A stretch of 64,000 bases of DNA from assembly GCA_007922195.1 (NCBI GenBank), contig ML681964.1:7644445-7708444 (forward strand). The letters run 5' to 3'. Position 1 is the stretch's first letter, and the number at the start of each line of letters is the position of its first letter. The DNA comes from Podocnemis expansa. Lineage: Eukaryota; Chordata; Testudines; Podocnemididae. The notes under the pieces were generated by a model. It was not told the origin of the DNA. It did no database searches and saw nothing but the letters and a program-made list of their open reading frames with translations. The position numbers and the translations under genes are program-made. This document shows, in pieces, positions 22,355-33,595 of the stretch.

Positions 22355-24238
22355 TTATAAACAGTAACAATAAGGGAGACAAATTTTGGTGTAAGCAGGA
22401 AGAGGCTATACTGAGGTCTAGATTTTATGCATCATATTCTGCTTCTCTTAATCCTCAGTTCAGCAGCCAGTAAGCCCTTAAACACATGTTTATGTTCCAT
22501 TGCTTTAGTGGGATTTATGTATAGGCTTTTAAAATTAAACGTGTCTTCTTTGAACAAAGATGCCTTTCTCAATGGGAGCCTAATTCCTTTTGTGACTAGG
22601 AATGCACTTAAGCATCCCAGGACAATAATGCACATGTTCAAATGTTCTGGTGAATTGGACCATAACTAGCAAAAAATGTTGTTGGACAGTCTGAAAAACA
22701 GAGGCTGCAATTTCCAATGGGAACATCTTTCTGGAATTAATGTGTGATCTGTACACAAAGTAATGCAACAGTACATTTTATACTTAACTGTTAGTCTAGC
22801 ACAGTTACACTGACGTACCATTTCCAAGCCATATACCTTTTTTAAATATTTAAAGTTCTAAATTGACTTGCTGTCCATTCTTCTCTTTAGCCACAGTTTA
22901 CTTTTTATTCTTTATGAACTAAATTCTGTTTTCTCTCTTGCTGTGAAAGAAAATAACTGTGCTCATGCCTTAATAAATGATTAAACTGTTTTGGTGTGTT
23001 ATGGACTGGTTTTCCCTTGCAGCAGGAAGACTTAGCTATCCAAAAGAAACATATTTCGTAATGCATTGATGACTCCAGCTAAAGCAAACATTTGAAATTT
23101 GTTTCATGTGCTCCTGATGCATACTGCCTATTCTAATCTGCAACAAAGAGAACCTCAAAATTTAGAGAATTTGATTCTGGAGAGGTTTGTGGTTTTTTTA
23201 GGACATCTTGCTGACTTCTCTGTCCATGTTACCTTGTTTGACAGATATTTGTACTAGACTGACAATGTGAGAGACAGAATAATCACTCCCATCTGATCTT
23301 CTGGTCTGTAGAACTATTTTTTTGCCAGATTACATTCAGGCCTGGCTATTGAAAGATCCAAGGACCTAATAAAAATATCTTTCAAGCATTCTATTTTCTT
23401 TGCAGTTTTTGAATTTGGTTTACATAGAGATGCTGAACTTGCAGTCCATGAGACTGGAATTGTCTTTAGTTACAGAACAGGTGGCAGGTCATAAAATTTT
23501 CCACACTGATCAAGCAGTACCTCCATTTATGGACCAAATCTAAGACGTGAGAGAATCTCCATGCCCATTTGTTTACTGCCCCTGGTGTTTCTGCTGAGAA
23601 TACCCACAAGGGTTCCAGTTAGCACTAGTGGCATGGCTTTGTGAAGACTTCTTTGCTGAGCCATAGTAGAAATGAATGAATAACTGTTTTGGGGTTCCCC
23701 CCCATTTTTGGTGGCCAAACTCACTCCCCACCCAAATCATAAAATTTTTTCAATTTATAAAAATCTAAATATTTTGAATTGACCTTTTGTGTTGACCCAG
23801 AATAAATATTTTGTTTTAATTTGGTTGGATTTGGGTGTTTGGCCTTTTGCCATTTAAAAAAAAAAAATAAAAAGAAATGGAAAATGTAGAACCAAAAAAC
23901 TTCAAAATGGTTGAAACAAAACACTTATTCTTTTGAAATCTTTTTTTGGACAAAGCAATTAGTCAATAGTGAATAACTGAGCTCTGAAAAAATGCCTTTG
24001 TGGCTGTTACTTGTCCAAAAATGTCACTCAGCTCTTGTCTGATGTATGCTACTAAATGACTGATAAGGAATTTTTCAGATACAATTTTATGCTGTGATCT
24101 TGGAAAGAAAGCATGTGTTTTCACTTGGTGCAAGTAGGTCTGATACCAAATCAGCTTGCAATTAAATCTTTTTCCCAGAGTAGGGTTTAAGATTGAATTT
24201 GAACTGGCAGACAATGGTAGAGGTCAAAGGCTCTACTT
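22355..24238. other. No gene recognised
   Basis: Apart from the TTATAAAC duplication at its left edge, nothing could be identified. It is AT-rich with A and T tracts around 23750-23950. Confidence 0.5.
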
Positions 24239-24430
24239 CTAGGCTATGTCTGTACCTAAAAATACTAGTTCGAACTAGTTAGTTCAAACTAATTAATTTG
24301 AACTAACTTTGCATAATTTGACCTAAATTAGTTCAAATTAGCATGTCCCCACCAGAAACCTCAGCTGAACTAGCATGCCCATGTGCAGGCACTTGCTAGG
24401 TTGGCTTAGTAGTGGAGCATCCTGGGAAGC

Positions 24431-25345
24431 ATGGCAACATGGCACCCAAGAAGGCCCATTCCACCAGCCAGTCGCATTAAAAACAGGAAGGGAACTCAGC
24501 CCTATGCCCATGTGGCTGGCAAGAGGCAGAATGAGGAGGTCATGGACTGCATTCAGTTGACACAACATGCCAGAGGGATGCCCAGCATCTGCTCTACACT
24601 GCCCTGTAGTCTTGTCACCCGAAGCACACTCTTTATGGACCTGATAGCATGGAGGCAGACAGCAGCACCACCATGATGCTGGCCCTGTAAGATGCCATGC
24701 TAACCATGGTGCCGTCCATGCCCCATGGCTTCTGGGCACAGGAAACCAGCAGCGACTTATGGGAATGCATAGTCCTCACCACCTGGGGTGATGACCAATG
24801 GCTCCAGAACTTTAGGATGAATAAACAGACCTTCAAGCTGGTCTGCAAGTTCACCCAGCTCCTGAAGTGCAAGGACACTTGATTGAGACTCACCCTGCCT
24901 GTGGACAAGAGTGGCCATTGTGGTCTGGAAGATGGGGAACCTGGAGACCTACGCTCTATTGCACACCACTTTGGTATTGGCAGGACCACCATGGGGACTG
25001 CCCTCCTGCAGGTCAGCAGGGTGATCAACCAAGTCCTGCTCGCCTGACTTTTCACCCCAGGCAACCTGAAGGACACCATTGATGGCTTCACCACACTTGG
25101 CTTCCCTAACTGGGGGGACATCTTGGACAGGACCCACATCCCCCTCTGAGCCCCGGAACACTGGGCCACAGGAACCAGAAGAGCTGCCACTCCATAGTCC
25201 TGCAGGCCCTCATAGACCACCAAGGGATCTTCAGACATTTACAGTGGCTTCTTAGGAGCTCTGCCTGTACAGGCTCATGCAGGCAGGCACCTTCTTCCCC
25301 CCACAGACCATTAGCCTTGGGGATGTGCAGGTGCTCATCCTCATA
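24431..25345 (+). pseudogene. PIF/Harbinger transposase, N-terminal and central part
   Basis: A DDE transposase remnant. From an ATG at 24431 the frame gives RKGTQPYAHVAGKRQNEE and MDCIQLTQHAR; then, with frame changes, ETSSDLWECIVLTTWGDDQW and LQNFRMNKQTF (24730-24880), VAIVVWKMGNLETY, FGIGRTTMGTALLQVSRVIN (helix-turn-helix-like), DTIDGFTTLGFPNWGDILDR followed by THIPL (first catalytic Asp retained), SIVLQALIDHQGIF, and AGTFFPPQTISLGDVQVLI. The middle DAR-F block with the second Asp is degraded. The reading stops at about 25345 where CR1-a was inserted and resumes at 26710. An open frame of 133 codons antisense to it is a shadow. Confident family call; clearly non-functional. Confidence 0.85.
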
Positions 25346-26709
25346 ATGGGAAAGAAAGGGAAAAAGGAGAATCTGGGGAATTGCAGATGTCAGCCTCACC
25401 TCAATCCCTGGAATAATCATGGAGCAGGTTCTCAAAGAATCCATCCTGAAATGCTTGGAGGAAAACAGTGATCAGGAACAGTTGGCATGGATTCACCAAG
25501 GGTAAATCATGCCTGACCAACCTCATTGCCTTCTGTGATGAGATGACTGGATGTGTGGATGCAGGAAGAGCTACTGACTCTAGCAAGGCTTTTGATATGG
25601 TTTCCCACAGCATTCTCATCTTCGAGTTAAGGAAGCAGTGGTGGGATATGTAGACTCTAAGATGGATAGAGAACTGGCTAGATCAATGGTTTCAGCAAGT
25701 AGGAATCAATGGCTCCATGTCTAGTTGGCAACCAGTAGTAAGTGGTGTGCCCCAGCGGTTGGTCCTAGGGCCAGTTCTGTTCACACTTTCAATAATGATC
25801 TGGATGATGGGATAGACTGCACACTCAGTAAGTTTGTGGATGACACCAAGCTGGGGGGAATAGTAGAGACACTGGAGGGCAGGGACAGGATTCAAGGAGA
25901 CCTAGACAAATTGGAGCAGTGGGCCCATAGAAATCTCATGACATTCAACAAGGACATGTGCAAAGTCCTGCTCTTGGGATGGAAAAACCTCATGCACTGC
26001 TATAGGCTGGAGAGTGATTGGCTAAGTAGCAGCCCTGTAGAAAAGGACCTGGGGATCATGATGGATGGGAAACTGGGTATGAGTCAATAGTGTGTTCTTG
26101 CAGCTCAGTATGCCATTGGCCCTTCTGGCAGCATCAGTAGAAGTGTTTACCAGCAGATCGAGGGATGTGATCATTCCCCTCTATTAGGCATTGGTGAGGC
26201 TGCATCTGCAATACTGGGTCCAGTTTTGGGCTCCCCACTACAAAAAGGACATGGACAAATTAGAGTCCAGAGGAGGGCAATAAACATGATCAAGGGGCTG
26301 GAGCCCAAAACCTATGAAGGACTGAAGGAACTAGGCTTATTTAACATGCAGGAGAAGAGACTGAGAGGGGGATTTGATAGCAACCTTCAACTATTTGAAG
26401 GGATGCTCCAAGGAGCAGGAAGCTCAGCTGTTCTTGGTAATAAGAGGACAGAACAAGGAGCAAGGGTTTCAAGTCGCAGCTGGGGAGGTCGAGGTTGGAT
26501 ATTAGGAAAAACTTTCTTACTAGGAGGGTGGTGGAGCATTGGAATAGGCTATCTAGGGAAGTGGTGGAATCTCCATCTTTGGAGATATTTAAGGCTCAGT
26601 TAGAGAAAACCCTGGCTGGGATAATTTAGTGAGAGTGGTCTTGATTTTTGTCACAGGGGGTTGGACTAGATGACCTCATGAGGTCCCTTCTAACCTTATG
26701 ATTCTATGA
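25346..26709 (+). mobile_element. CR1-a LINE, 5'-truncated, inside the Harbinger transposase
   Basis: It begins within the CR1 reverse transcriptase (GGGAAAAAGGAGAATCTGGG) and runs to the 3' end TAACCTTATGATTCTATGAG. Reverse transcriptase text includes [11 protein letters not shown] and SKFVDDTKLGG, where FVDD is the YXDD-type catalytic box in 25725-26090, and later LESRGG-type text broken by frameshifts. CR1 copies by target-primed reverse transcription and is usually 5'-truncated. It is more decayed than CR1-b: several frameshifts and lost stretches. Confidence 0.9.
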
Positions 26710-27161
26710 GACACTACCTATTCCTTGCTCCCCAGCTCATGAAGCCCTACGCTGCAAACCAAGATGCCAGCAGGGAACTCTTCAAGTGAACATTTGAACA
26801 GGTGCTGTCAGGTCATGGAGCATGTCTTTGGATGGATCAAGGCATGGTGGAGGTCCCTTCTGAGGCACCTGCATCTTGCTGAGTGCACCATCCTCGAGGT
26901 TGTTGGCACCTCTTTTATGTGCTTCACAACCCCTGCACTGTGGGGGGAGAGGCTTCCCCAAGTTTGGGAAGCTGAAACTGAATGCCTTGTTGGGCAGTTT
27001 GAGCAGCCTGAGGCCGTACCCCAGAGGCAGCGAGTCCAGCAAGTGGTCATGCTAAGATGTGCTCAGGAACCACTTCCTCAAAGAGGAGCACTGAGGGCTG
27101 GGCCTGTTGCTGGGCACCCTCACCTCCCCCACCAGCCCCTTCCCCATCCCCAAACAATAAA
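26710..27161 (+). pseudogene. PIF/Harbinger transposase, C-terminal part, with poly(A) signal
   Basis: Continuation of the gene interrupted at 25345. HLNRCCQVMEHVFGWIKAWW followed by RSLLRHLHLAECTILEVVGT matches the conserved block that carries the catalytic Glu (the VVE-FG-LK text; here VMEHVFGWIK, Glu kept) and the following DL-E-NIP-V block. LMKPYAA just upstream is the PWLMKPY motif in another frame. AATAAA at 27156-27161 is placed to end the transcript. Broken by frameshifts. Confidence 0.85.
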
Positions 27162-27195
27162 ACACCTGAACAAAAACATTTGAACTGGTTTTATT
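27156..27195. promoter_or_regulatory. Opposed poly(A) signals of the convergent Harbinger genes
   Basis: AATAAA on plus at 27156-27161 and AATAAA on minus (TTTATT at 27190-27195) lie 28 bases apart, between the transposase gene and the minus-strand Myb-like gene. This fits tail-to-tail transcripts ending back to back. Confidence 0.6.
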
Positions 27196-27701
27196 TACAA
27201 GGGAAGGAGGGATCTTGGGGGCAGTGAGGGGGTTAGAGGGTGGGAGCTGTGGGGCTCAGGGGGAGAACAAGGGGCTTGGGGTGCAGCCTAATGGCAGCAA
27301 GCAGCTATGCCCTGACTGTCCCCCTGCTTCCAAATCCCTGTCCTGTGGGACAGGGCCCCCAAGGGACACATGGCTGTGCTCTGCTGCCCAGGTTGGGTGC
27401 AGTGCCCACAGTTGCGAGCAGCACTGAGCCCTGACCTACCCCCAGGGCATCTCTCGAGGTCATGTGCCAGCGGTGTTGGCTGCATGCTGTCTGCCCCCAA
27501 TACTGCCACCTTTGGTTCCCACCACCTCCTCTGCCGATAAGCCCCTACCCCACTCAGGTCTGGATCCCACCCACCACATGGTCCCTGGCTCCTCTGCCCT
27601 TTGGGAAGGCCTCCATGCCCCCTTTCCCTGGGCCATGTGCCCTTGTACTGTGTGTGCCACAGGCAGGCCCTGCCCTGCCCACACGGAGGGAGCACTCACT
27701 G
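27162..27701. other. Harbinger spacer, GC-rich, 3' side of the Myb-like gene
   Basis: A GC-rich stretch between the transposase end and the MITE at 27702. It probably includes the 3' untranslated part of the minus-strand Myb-like gene. Frames on both strands are composition artefacts. Confidence 0.5.
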
Positions 27702-27739
27702 GGTATGTCTACTCACTATGGGCTCAAGTAAGCTTAGGC

Positions 27740-29338
27740 AAAGCCCTGGCCACATTGGTGACAGAAGGTCAGGTTAGGGACTGCTTAAAGAAACTAGATG
27801 AGTACAAGTCCAGGGACCGGATGAACTGCATCCGAGGGTGCTGAGGGAGCTGGCTGATGAGATAGCAGTACTGTTGGCCATTATCTTTGAAAACTCGTGG
27901 CGAACAGGGGAGGTGCCAGAGGACTGGAAAAAAGCAAATATAGTACCTATCTTCACAAAAGGCAAAAAGGAGGATCCAGGGAATTACAGACCAGTCAGCC
28001 TCACCTCAATCCCTGGAAAAATCATGGAGCAGCTTCTCAAAGAATCCATCCTGAAACACTTGGAGGAAAATAGAGTAATCAGGAACAGTCAGCATGGATT
28101 CACCAAGGGTAAATCATGCCTGACCAACCTCATCGCCTTTTATGATGAGATGACTGGATTTGTGGATGCAGGAAGAGCCGTTGATGTGATATACCTTGAC
28201 TTTAGCAAGGCTTTTGATACAGTTTCCCACAGCATTCTCATTGGCAAATTAAGGAAGTATAGGTTAGATGTGTGGACTGTAAGGTGGATAGAAAACTGGC
28301 TAGATTAACGGTTTCAGCGTGTAGGAATCAATGGCTCCATGTCAAGTTGGCAGGCAGTAACAAGTGGTGTGCCCCAGGGGTCGGTCCTGGGCCCAGTTCT
28401 GTTCAATGTTTTCATTAATGATCTGGATGATGGGATAGATTGCACACTTAGTAAGTTTGCGGATGATACCAAACTGGGGGGAACAGTAGACACCCTAGAG
28501 GGCAGGGACAGGATTCAGGGAGACCTAGACAGATTGGAGCAGTGGGCCAAGAGGAATCTCATGAGGTTCAACAAGGACAAGTGTAAAATCCTGCACTTGG
28601 GACGAAAAAACCCCATGTACTGCTACAGGCTGGGGAGTGATCAGCTAAATAGCAGCACTGGAGAAAAGGACCTGGGAGTCATGGTGGATGGGAAGCTGGA
28701 TATGAGTCAGCAGTGTGCGCTTGCTGCCAGAAAGGCCAATGGCATACTGGGCTGCATCAGAAGAAGTGTTGCCAGCAGATCGAGGGATGTGATCATTCCC
28801 CTCTATTCTGCACTAGTGAGGCCACATCTGGAATACTGTGTCCAGTTTTGGGCTCCCCACTACAAAAAGGACATGGACAAATTAGAGAGTCCAGCAGAGG
28901 GCAACCAAAATGATCAAAGGGCTGGAGCACAAGCCCTATGAAGAAAGACTGAAGGAACTAGGCTTATTTAGCCTGCAGAAGAGAAGACTGAGGGGGGATT
29001 TGATAGCAACCTTCAACTACTTGAAGGGTTGCTCCAAGGAGGAGGGAGCTCGACTGTTCTCGGTAGTAACAGAGGGCAGAACGAGAAGCAATGGTTTCAA
29101 GTTACAGCTGGGGTGGTCCAGGCTGGATATTAGGAGAAACTTCCTTACTAGGCGAGTGGTGAAGCATTGGAATGAGCTGCCTAGGGAGGTGGTGGAATCT
29201 CCATCTCTGGAGGTGTTCAAGGTCCAGCTGGACAAAACCCTGACTGGGATGATCTAATGGGAGTGGTCCTGCTTTTTTTGGCAGGGGGTTGGACTAGATG
29301 ACCTCGTGGGGTCCCTTCCAACCCTATGATTCTATGAT
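27740..29338 (+). mobile_element. CR1-b LINE, best-preserved copy in the window
   Basis: A 5'-truncated CR1 of about 1.6 kb that starts in ORF2 upstream of the reverse transcriptase (CAGGTTAGGGACTGCTTAAA) and ends TATGATTCTATGAT, the terminal 8-bp repeat typical of CR1. It splits the MITE at 27702-29573. Comparison with CR1-a (25346-26709) shows long stretches that differ at only a few sites, so both belong to closely related subfamilies. Confidence 0.92.
27838..29257 (+). pseudogene. CR1-b reverse transcriptase, one stop and one frameshift
   Basis: The CR1 ORF2 enzyme reverse-transcribes the LINE RNA at the target site. The frame from 27838 gives [40 protein letters not shown] and [14 protein letters not shown] (motif A with its Asp, 28198-28218). 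A single TAA at 28306-28308 interrupts it. The same frame resumes from 28339 with [20 protein letters not shown] and [11 protein letters not shown] (catalytic FADD at 28456-28467). A frameshift near 28890-28910 moves the last part to another frame (28910-29257: [46 protein letters not shown]). The endonuclease part is absent through 5' truncation. Few lesions imply a fairly young insertion. Confidence 0.9.
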
Positions 29339-29573
29339 TTGGTGTTTATTAAGTTGACTCAAAGGCTTCTTTAAGTTGACTTAACTCCTGCCCTTAAAGT
29401 CAACTTTCAGGGTTAAGTTGACTTTAAATGGGTCTTCTGGCTTAAGTTGACTCTATAAAGTTGACTAAATACAATGTGGCCTCACTAAATTGACATCATA
29501 AGGTCCACTTAAAGTCACATTAAGTAGACCTTATTAAGATGACTTAATTGAGTCCTGTAGGGTAGACATAGCC

Positions 29574-29689
29574 ACCAACAGGCACTGTGGATGTCCACTG
29601 TGACATCCCTCTTCTGGGCTCTCCTCAGCTGTGGGGGGTGGAGGGAGGGGTCCTCTGGGGTGGGTGGGCCTCTTCAGGTATACAGAAGA
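29574..29689. other. Harbinger sequence between MITE and Myb-like gene
   Basis: A short Harbinger-derived stretch downstream of the minus-strand gene, with no separate feature seen. Confidence 0.4.
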
Positions 29690-30290
29690 GCTCAGGGTGG
29701 CTTCAGCAGCAGAGGGTGGTGGTGGTGGTCCCTCTGGCTAGCTGGTGTCAGCCACCTCCAGGACAGGGTCATCCTCCTGGTGTTCAGGCATGGAGAGGGG
29801 CTTGCCAGAGCTGATGTTGCCAGCTGGGTGGCTGTTGCTCTTCCTGCCAAAGGAGGTGTGCAGCCTTTCATAATAGGGGCAGCTGGTGCTGCGAGCTGTT
29901 CCTCCCCCTGGCACTGCCTTGCCTTCCGGGTGCAAGAGTAGTCCTGCCAGAGTCTCTTGATCTTTATGTGCACCTATTCTGTGTTGCGCATGCGCCCCTT
30001 GGTAGCCGGGGCATGGGAGATATCCACATATCTCTCCTGGCTGCAGTGGCTGCTCTGCAACCAGAAGATATATCTCTTTCTCCCACCAAATGGAGAGAAG
30101 GATGAGGACCCCCTCATGGCTCCAGCTTGCAGCCCTATGATGGCCCTGGCTGGCACTGCTCCCCTCAGACATGCTGCAGAGACTGCACACTGCAGCTGTC
30201 CAGGCTGGCTGTGGCTGTCAGGGTGGGGAGGGGGTGGTGGCCAGGGCAGGCAAGTCCTTCCTGGTACCATGCAGCCTGGGAGGAAGAAGG
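29690..30290 (-). pseudogene. Harbinger Myb/SANT-like protein, decayed
   Basis: In Harbinger elements this second protein binds DNA and helps bring the transposase to the ends. Minus-strand translation, with frame changes, gives RYVDISHAPATKGRMRNTE, VHIKIKRLWQDYSCTRKARQ (third helix region of the SANT-like fold) and, in the neighbouring frame, SCPYYERLHTSFGRKSNSHP followed by EHQEDDPVLEVADTS, an acidic linker usual after this domain. A stop after RNTE and a shift between QGEEQLAAP and CPYYERL break it. The N-terminal helix with the paired tryptophans is only vaguely visible. It is convergent with the transposase gene, as expected. Confidence 0.75.
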
Positions 30291-30449
30291 TCAAACCACA
30301 TTTAGTTTGAACTAATGTGTCTACACTGACCTAGTTTGAATTAATAAGTTTGATCTAAGCTTTGCTTAGTTTAAACTAAATTTTCTCTTTGTTTGAATGG
30401 GGGAAAGCCTAGTATAGACACAGAATTTGCTAGTGTAGACATAGCCTTA

Positions 30450-32539
30450 ATGGCCAGTTTTCTGAGCCATCCAGTTCTGTCTGTGTGCCTGAAATAAATA
30501 TTCATAAAATCATTAACATGACACAAATGCAATTTAAGAAGTTCATAATACGTTTCTATAGAATGACTCTATCACATTCTAGCAGATTTCAGTGGAAAGC
30601 ATTACAATATTTCAGACTTGTTTTATCAGGCTCGGTTACTAGAGTATTTTGCCTTAGTCTACTTTATGAATGACACCTTGGGAATGATAAATGATGTCCC
30701 TACTAACTTCCACTGCTACCACTTAGCCCTTTCATACTAGTTAAAAATGTCTAACATTTACTGGTTCTTGTTCAGTGTGTGATTCTGCTCAACAATCTCT
30801 GTAAGTTTGCTAACATAAGTATGCACCCCATTAATTTTCATGGCTCTGGAGTTCCTGGTATAACCCATTATGGGGGGAAAAAGGGGCATCACAGATAGAA
30901 AGATGAGTGAAGTATAGAGAATCAGTAAATGTTTAAATCAAGAAATCAGTGGTTGAATTACAGTTTTATGGCACATGAATGAAGCAAAATGAGAAGAACT
31001 AAAATGTGAGAAATAGGAGTATATCACTGATGGGACTCTATCTTCCAGAATAAAATAATTTCCAATTTGTGTGACCAATTCTTCATCCTAATCTGATTTT
31101 TTTTGTTTTTTTTCATGCAATTATTAAACATAAACTCAAATTATTGAAAATCTAGGTTTTGCTAGCTCAGTTTTTTCTAAAAAAAAAAAAAGTGGATCAA
31201 AGATAGGAAGTGAGGTAGGTTAATGCTTCACCAGCCAGCAATCTGCTGCCTGTTTGTGGTTATTTTTGGATCATCACATGTTTTCTGAAGAATAATGTTC
31301 TTTCTTACTGATCAGAAATAAAAATCTCCACTTGCATATAAAGGAGATAGGTATGGGACTTTACCTAGGAGAAAATCTGGACTGGCTGATAAGGAGCCAG
31401 ACACTGCAGATGCTTCAGTTTTCAATTCACTTTTTAAAAAATTGCTGGCTGCATTAGGTATGGGCTGACTTCACTCACAAAGCTGACAGATACTGCATCT
31501 TTATCCAATCGTGCGGTTTTTCATTGGTGCCATTTATCTCTGTTTTTGCTTTTATCTGGGCTAGATTAGTTAGTTTGAGCTATCATGGTGATGCAGGAAG
31601 CTGTTACAGAGTAGCATAAACTATGAAGTGTAACCTGGTCTCAAAGAAGACTGTTGCAGGTGCTCTCTGTGATTTTCAGAAATGTGTGTCTCTTTTAGTA
31701 AAGAAACAGAAATAATACCTTTCTGCCAAGCAAAAAAGTTCAACAATTCATACAGTGGCCAGATTGGTGAGGGAGTTTAAACAGTTAAGGTCCTCTTTCC
31801 TTCCTTCACTCAGAAGCTGTATATGGTTCAAATGGCAGCGAACCCACGTAGCTGGGGTGTGGTAGCAGAGTAGTATGCATATGACCTTGACACAGAAGGT
31901 TAAATGCCTTACTCTCCACAGAACTATGCATCTGATTCATAGCAGCATTAAAGGAGATTTTCAGAATGGGGTATGTTCTCATCACTGGTTCTACAAATTT
32001 ACCCTAGCTGTGATCTTAAGTGTGAAAAGCGAGTAGAAGTTCATAAACTATCAACCTGTATCAACAATGGTTAATAGGCATTTGTGCAAAAACACACATC
32101 ACACAAACACGCAATGAAAAAACAGTAACACATCAGGAAAAGTGAAATAGCTCTATCGAAAGGCATACTCCTGTAACCAAAGGACTGTTAAAATCATGCC
32201 TGGTAAACCAGCTCTGCTTAAGAGTCAAATGCAATGAACCATCATTGATGGCCCCAAAATTAGGCCTATTCATGAACTAAATAATAAATGGACTGTTTGA
32301 TTCAATGCTTCCTCTGGGGAGATTTAAAAAAATAGTGGTGGGGAATACAGATGGAAAAAGCAGCTGTCTGCCAAAGTTGGGTACAGTGAGAGTTATCATC
32401 ATGGCTTCCACTCCCACTGTTCCCTGGGATGCTGGATCTTTTTTATGTTAACTCTAAAAGGTGTTCTGATGGGACCAGACCAGAAAATGGTTCCCAAATG
32501 AACTGCCACCTTCACTAGCTCTGGCTAAATCCCAAACAC
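30450..32539. other. No gene recognised
   Basis: About 2 kb of anonymous AT-rich DNA. No repeat family recognised. Confidence 0.5.
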
Positions 32540-33165
32540 AGTCAGCATTTAAAGCCAGAAGACACCACCAGATTATCTGTTCTGACCTCCTGTATATCAC
32601 AAGCACCACGCCTACCCACTAAACCTAACAAAATCAGAATAATTATTCTCCAGCTTGGATCAGACTGGACTGGTATGTGCCATAGGTAGAGAATAGCAGT
32701 ATTGAGGTATATTGGAGCCAGGAGGCTCTGTAATGACAGAGAAATACTGAAGTGAGATACAGTCAGAAAATCCTGGCATGGGAACTATACCCAGATACTA
32801 TAGAAGAAGACAAAAACCTGCCCAAGATCTCTGCCAGTCTAACCTGATCTTCCTGCCCCATATATGGTGATTTTCCTACCAGCCAGCTGAACACATGAGA
32901 CAGAGAATGCTTGGCACCACTTCAGAGTCCTTATCCTACCCATCCACTTTTGTACCTTCCGGATGCTTTAGTTTAAACTCAAGGAAGGAGCTCAGCCATC
33001 CTGCCCAGAATATTTAGGAGGTGGGGGAGATCCCTTTCTGACCTCTGTAGGTGACTGACTAAAATCCTGAACAATGAGCTTTTAGGAACATTAGATTTTT
33101 AGACATAAACCAGAAGTGAGCTGCAGACCTTCCGCATCTTGCCCCCTACCATCACCAGCAATTTT
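32540..33165 (-). mobile_element. CR1-type LINE 3' region, minus strand
   Basis: AAGCCAGAAGACACCACCAG, ATTATCTGTTCTGACCTCCT and GTATATCACAAGC at the left, then TGACAGAGAAATACTGAAGT, CCTGCCCAAGATCTCTGCCA and CCCCATATATGGTGATTTTC. This is the reverse complement of a common reptile CR1 3' untranslated region whose tail subfamily also occurs at 14786 and 34050. No coding part left. Confidence 0.75.
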
Positions 33166-33185
33166 GTCACATAATTGCACTCGCA

Positions 33186-33595
33186 GGGTATGTCTAAACT
33201 TAATAGTTATTTCAAAATAAAAGGCACTATTTTGAAATAATAAAACGTGCTTTTATTTCAAAATAGAACTTATTTTGAAATTAGTATTTTGAAATAAGTC
33301 ATTCCCAGCTGCGGAATTGGCTTATTTCAAAGTAATGGGCAGGGATTCCCCGACGGGCTGGTTTCCCTGCTAAGGTCAGGGAACCCCTGATGGCTCCTTT
33401 TGTCACTGGGGGCAGGGAACCCCAGCAGGGCTCCTTTTTCCACTGGCCAGCCAAGGAAACCCTGTGGGGCTGCATTCCCCCCTGGAACGCATGCCGATCT
33501 GGCCCCCCAGCCCATCTGTTCAGGTGGTGAGTGCTAGGAGGCAGATCAGGCTCTGAGCTGCTTGTGGTACCCTGCAGGCAGCTCAGAGCTTGGTC
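33186..33595. mobile_element. MITE with TATTTTGAAATA motifs and GC-rich core, right end missing
   Basis: It starts GGGTATGTCTAAACTTAATA, followed by many TTATTTCAAAATA / TATTTTGAAATAA blocks, then a GC-rich core from 33310. This plan (AT-rich arms, GC core) matches the MITEs at 34984 and 41664. No right terminus was found. Near its end is a perfect 12-bp inverted pair (33550-33561 and 33578-33589). Confidence 0.6.

Larger units (their letters stand above)
27702..29573. mobile_element. MITE inserted in Harbinger, carrying CR1-b
   Basis: The left end GGGTATGTCTACTCACTATG and the right end GGTAGACATAGCC are inverted repeats, and the match extends inward (GGGCTCAAGTAAGCT left; GACTTAATTGAGTCCTG right). 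Flanking trinucleotides are ACT and ACC. The right part is rich in AAGTTGACTTAA motifs. Removing CR1-b (27740-29338) leaves a MITE of about 270 bp. Confidence 0.75.
24242..30446. mobile_element. Two-gene PIF/Harbinger element, split by later insertions
   Basis: The termini are GGCTATGTCTGTACC at the left and TAGTGTAGACATAGCC at the right. The flanking trinucleotides are CTA (24239-24241) and TTA (30447-30449), a TWA-type duplication with one change. Subterminal sequence on both sides is rich in TAGTTTGAACTA-like motifs. It encodes a transposase on plus (24431-25345, resuming 26710) and a Myb/SANT-like protein on minus (29690-30290), the standard two-gene Harbinger plan. Two CR1 copies and one MITE were inserted later; without them the element would be about 3 kb, a normal length. 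All genes are broken, so it is dead. Confidence 0.85.

Noticed and set aside
21844..22473. Longest open frame of the window (209 codons)
   Set aside because: It starts in a minisatellite, crosses the hAT end and duplication into flanking DNA, and has no domain.
24338..24739. 133-codon minus-strand frame
   Set aside because: Antisense of the Harbinger transposase, which has clear family text on plus.
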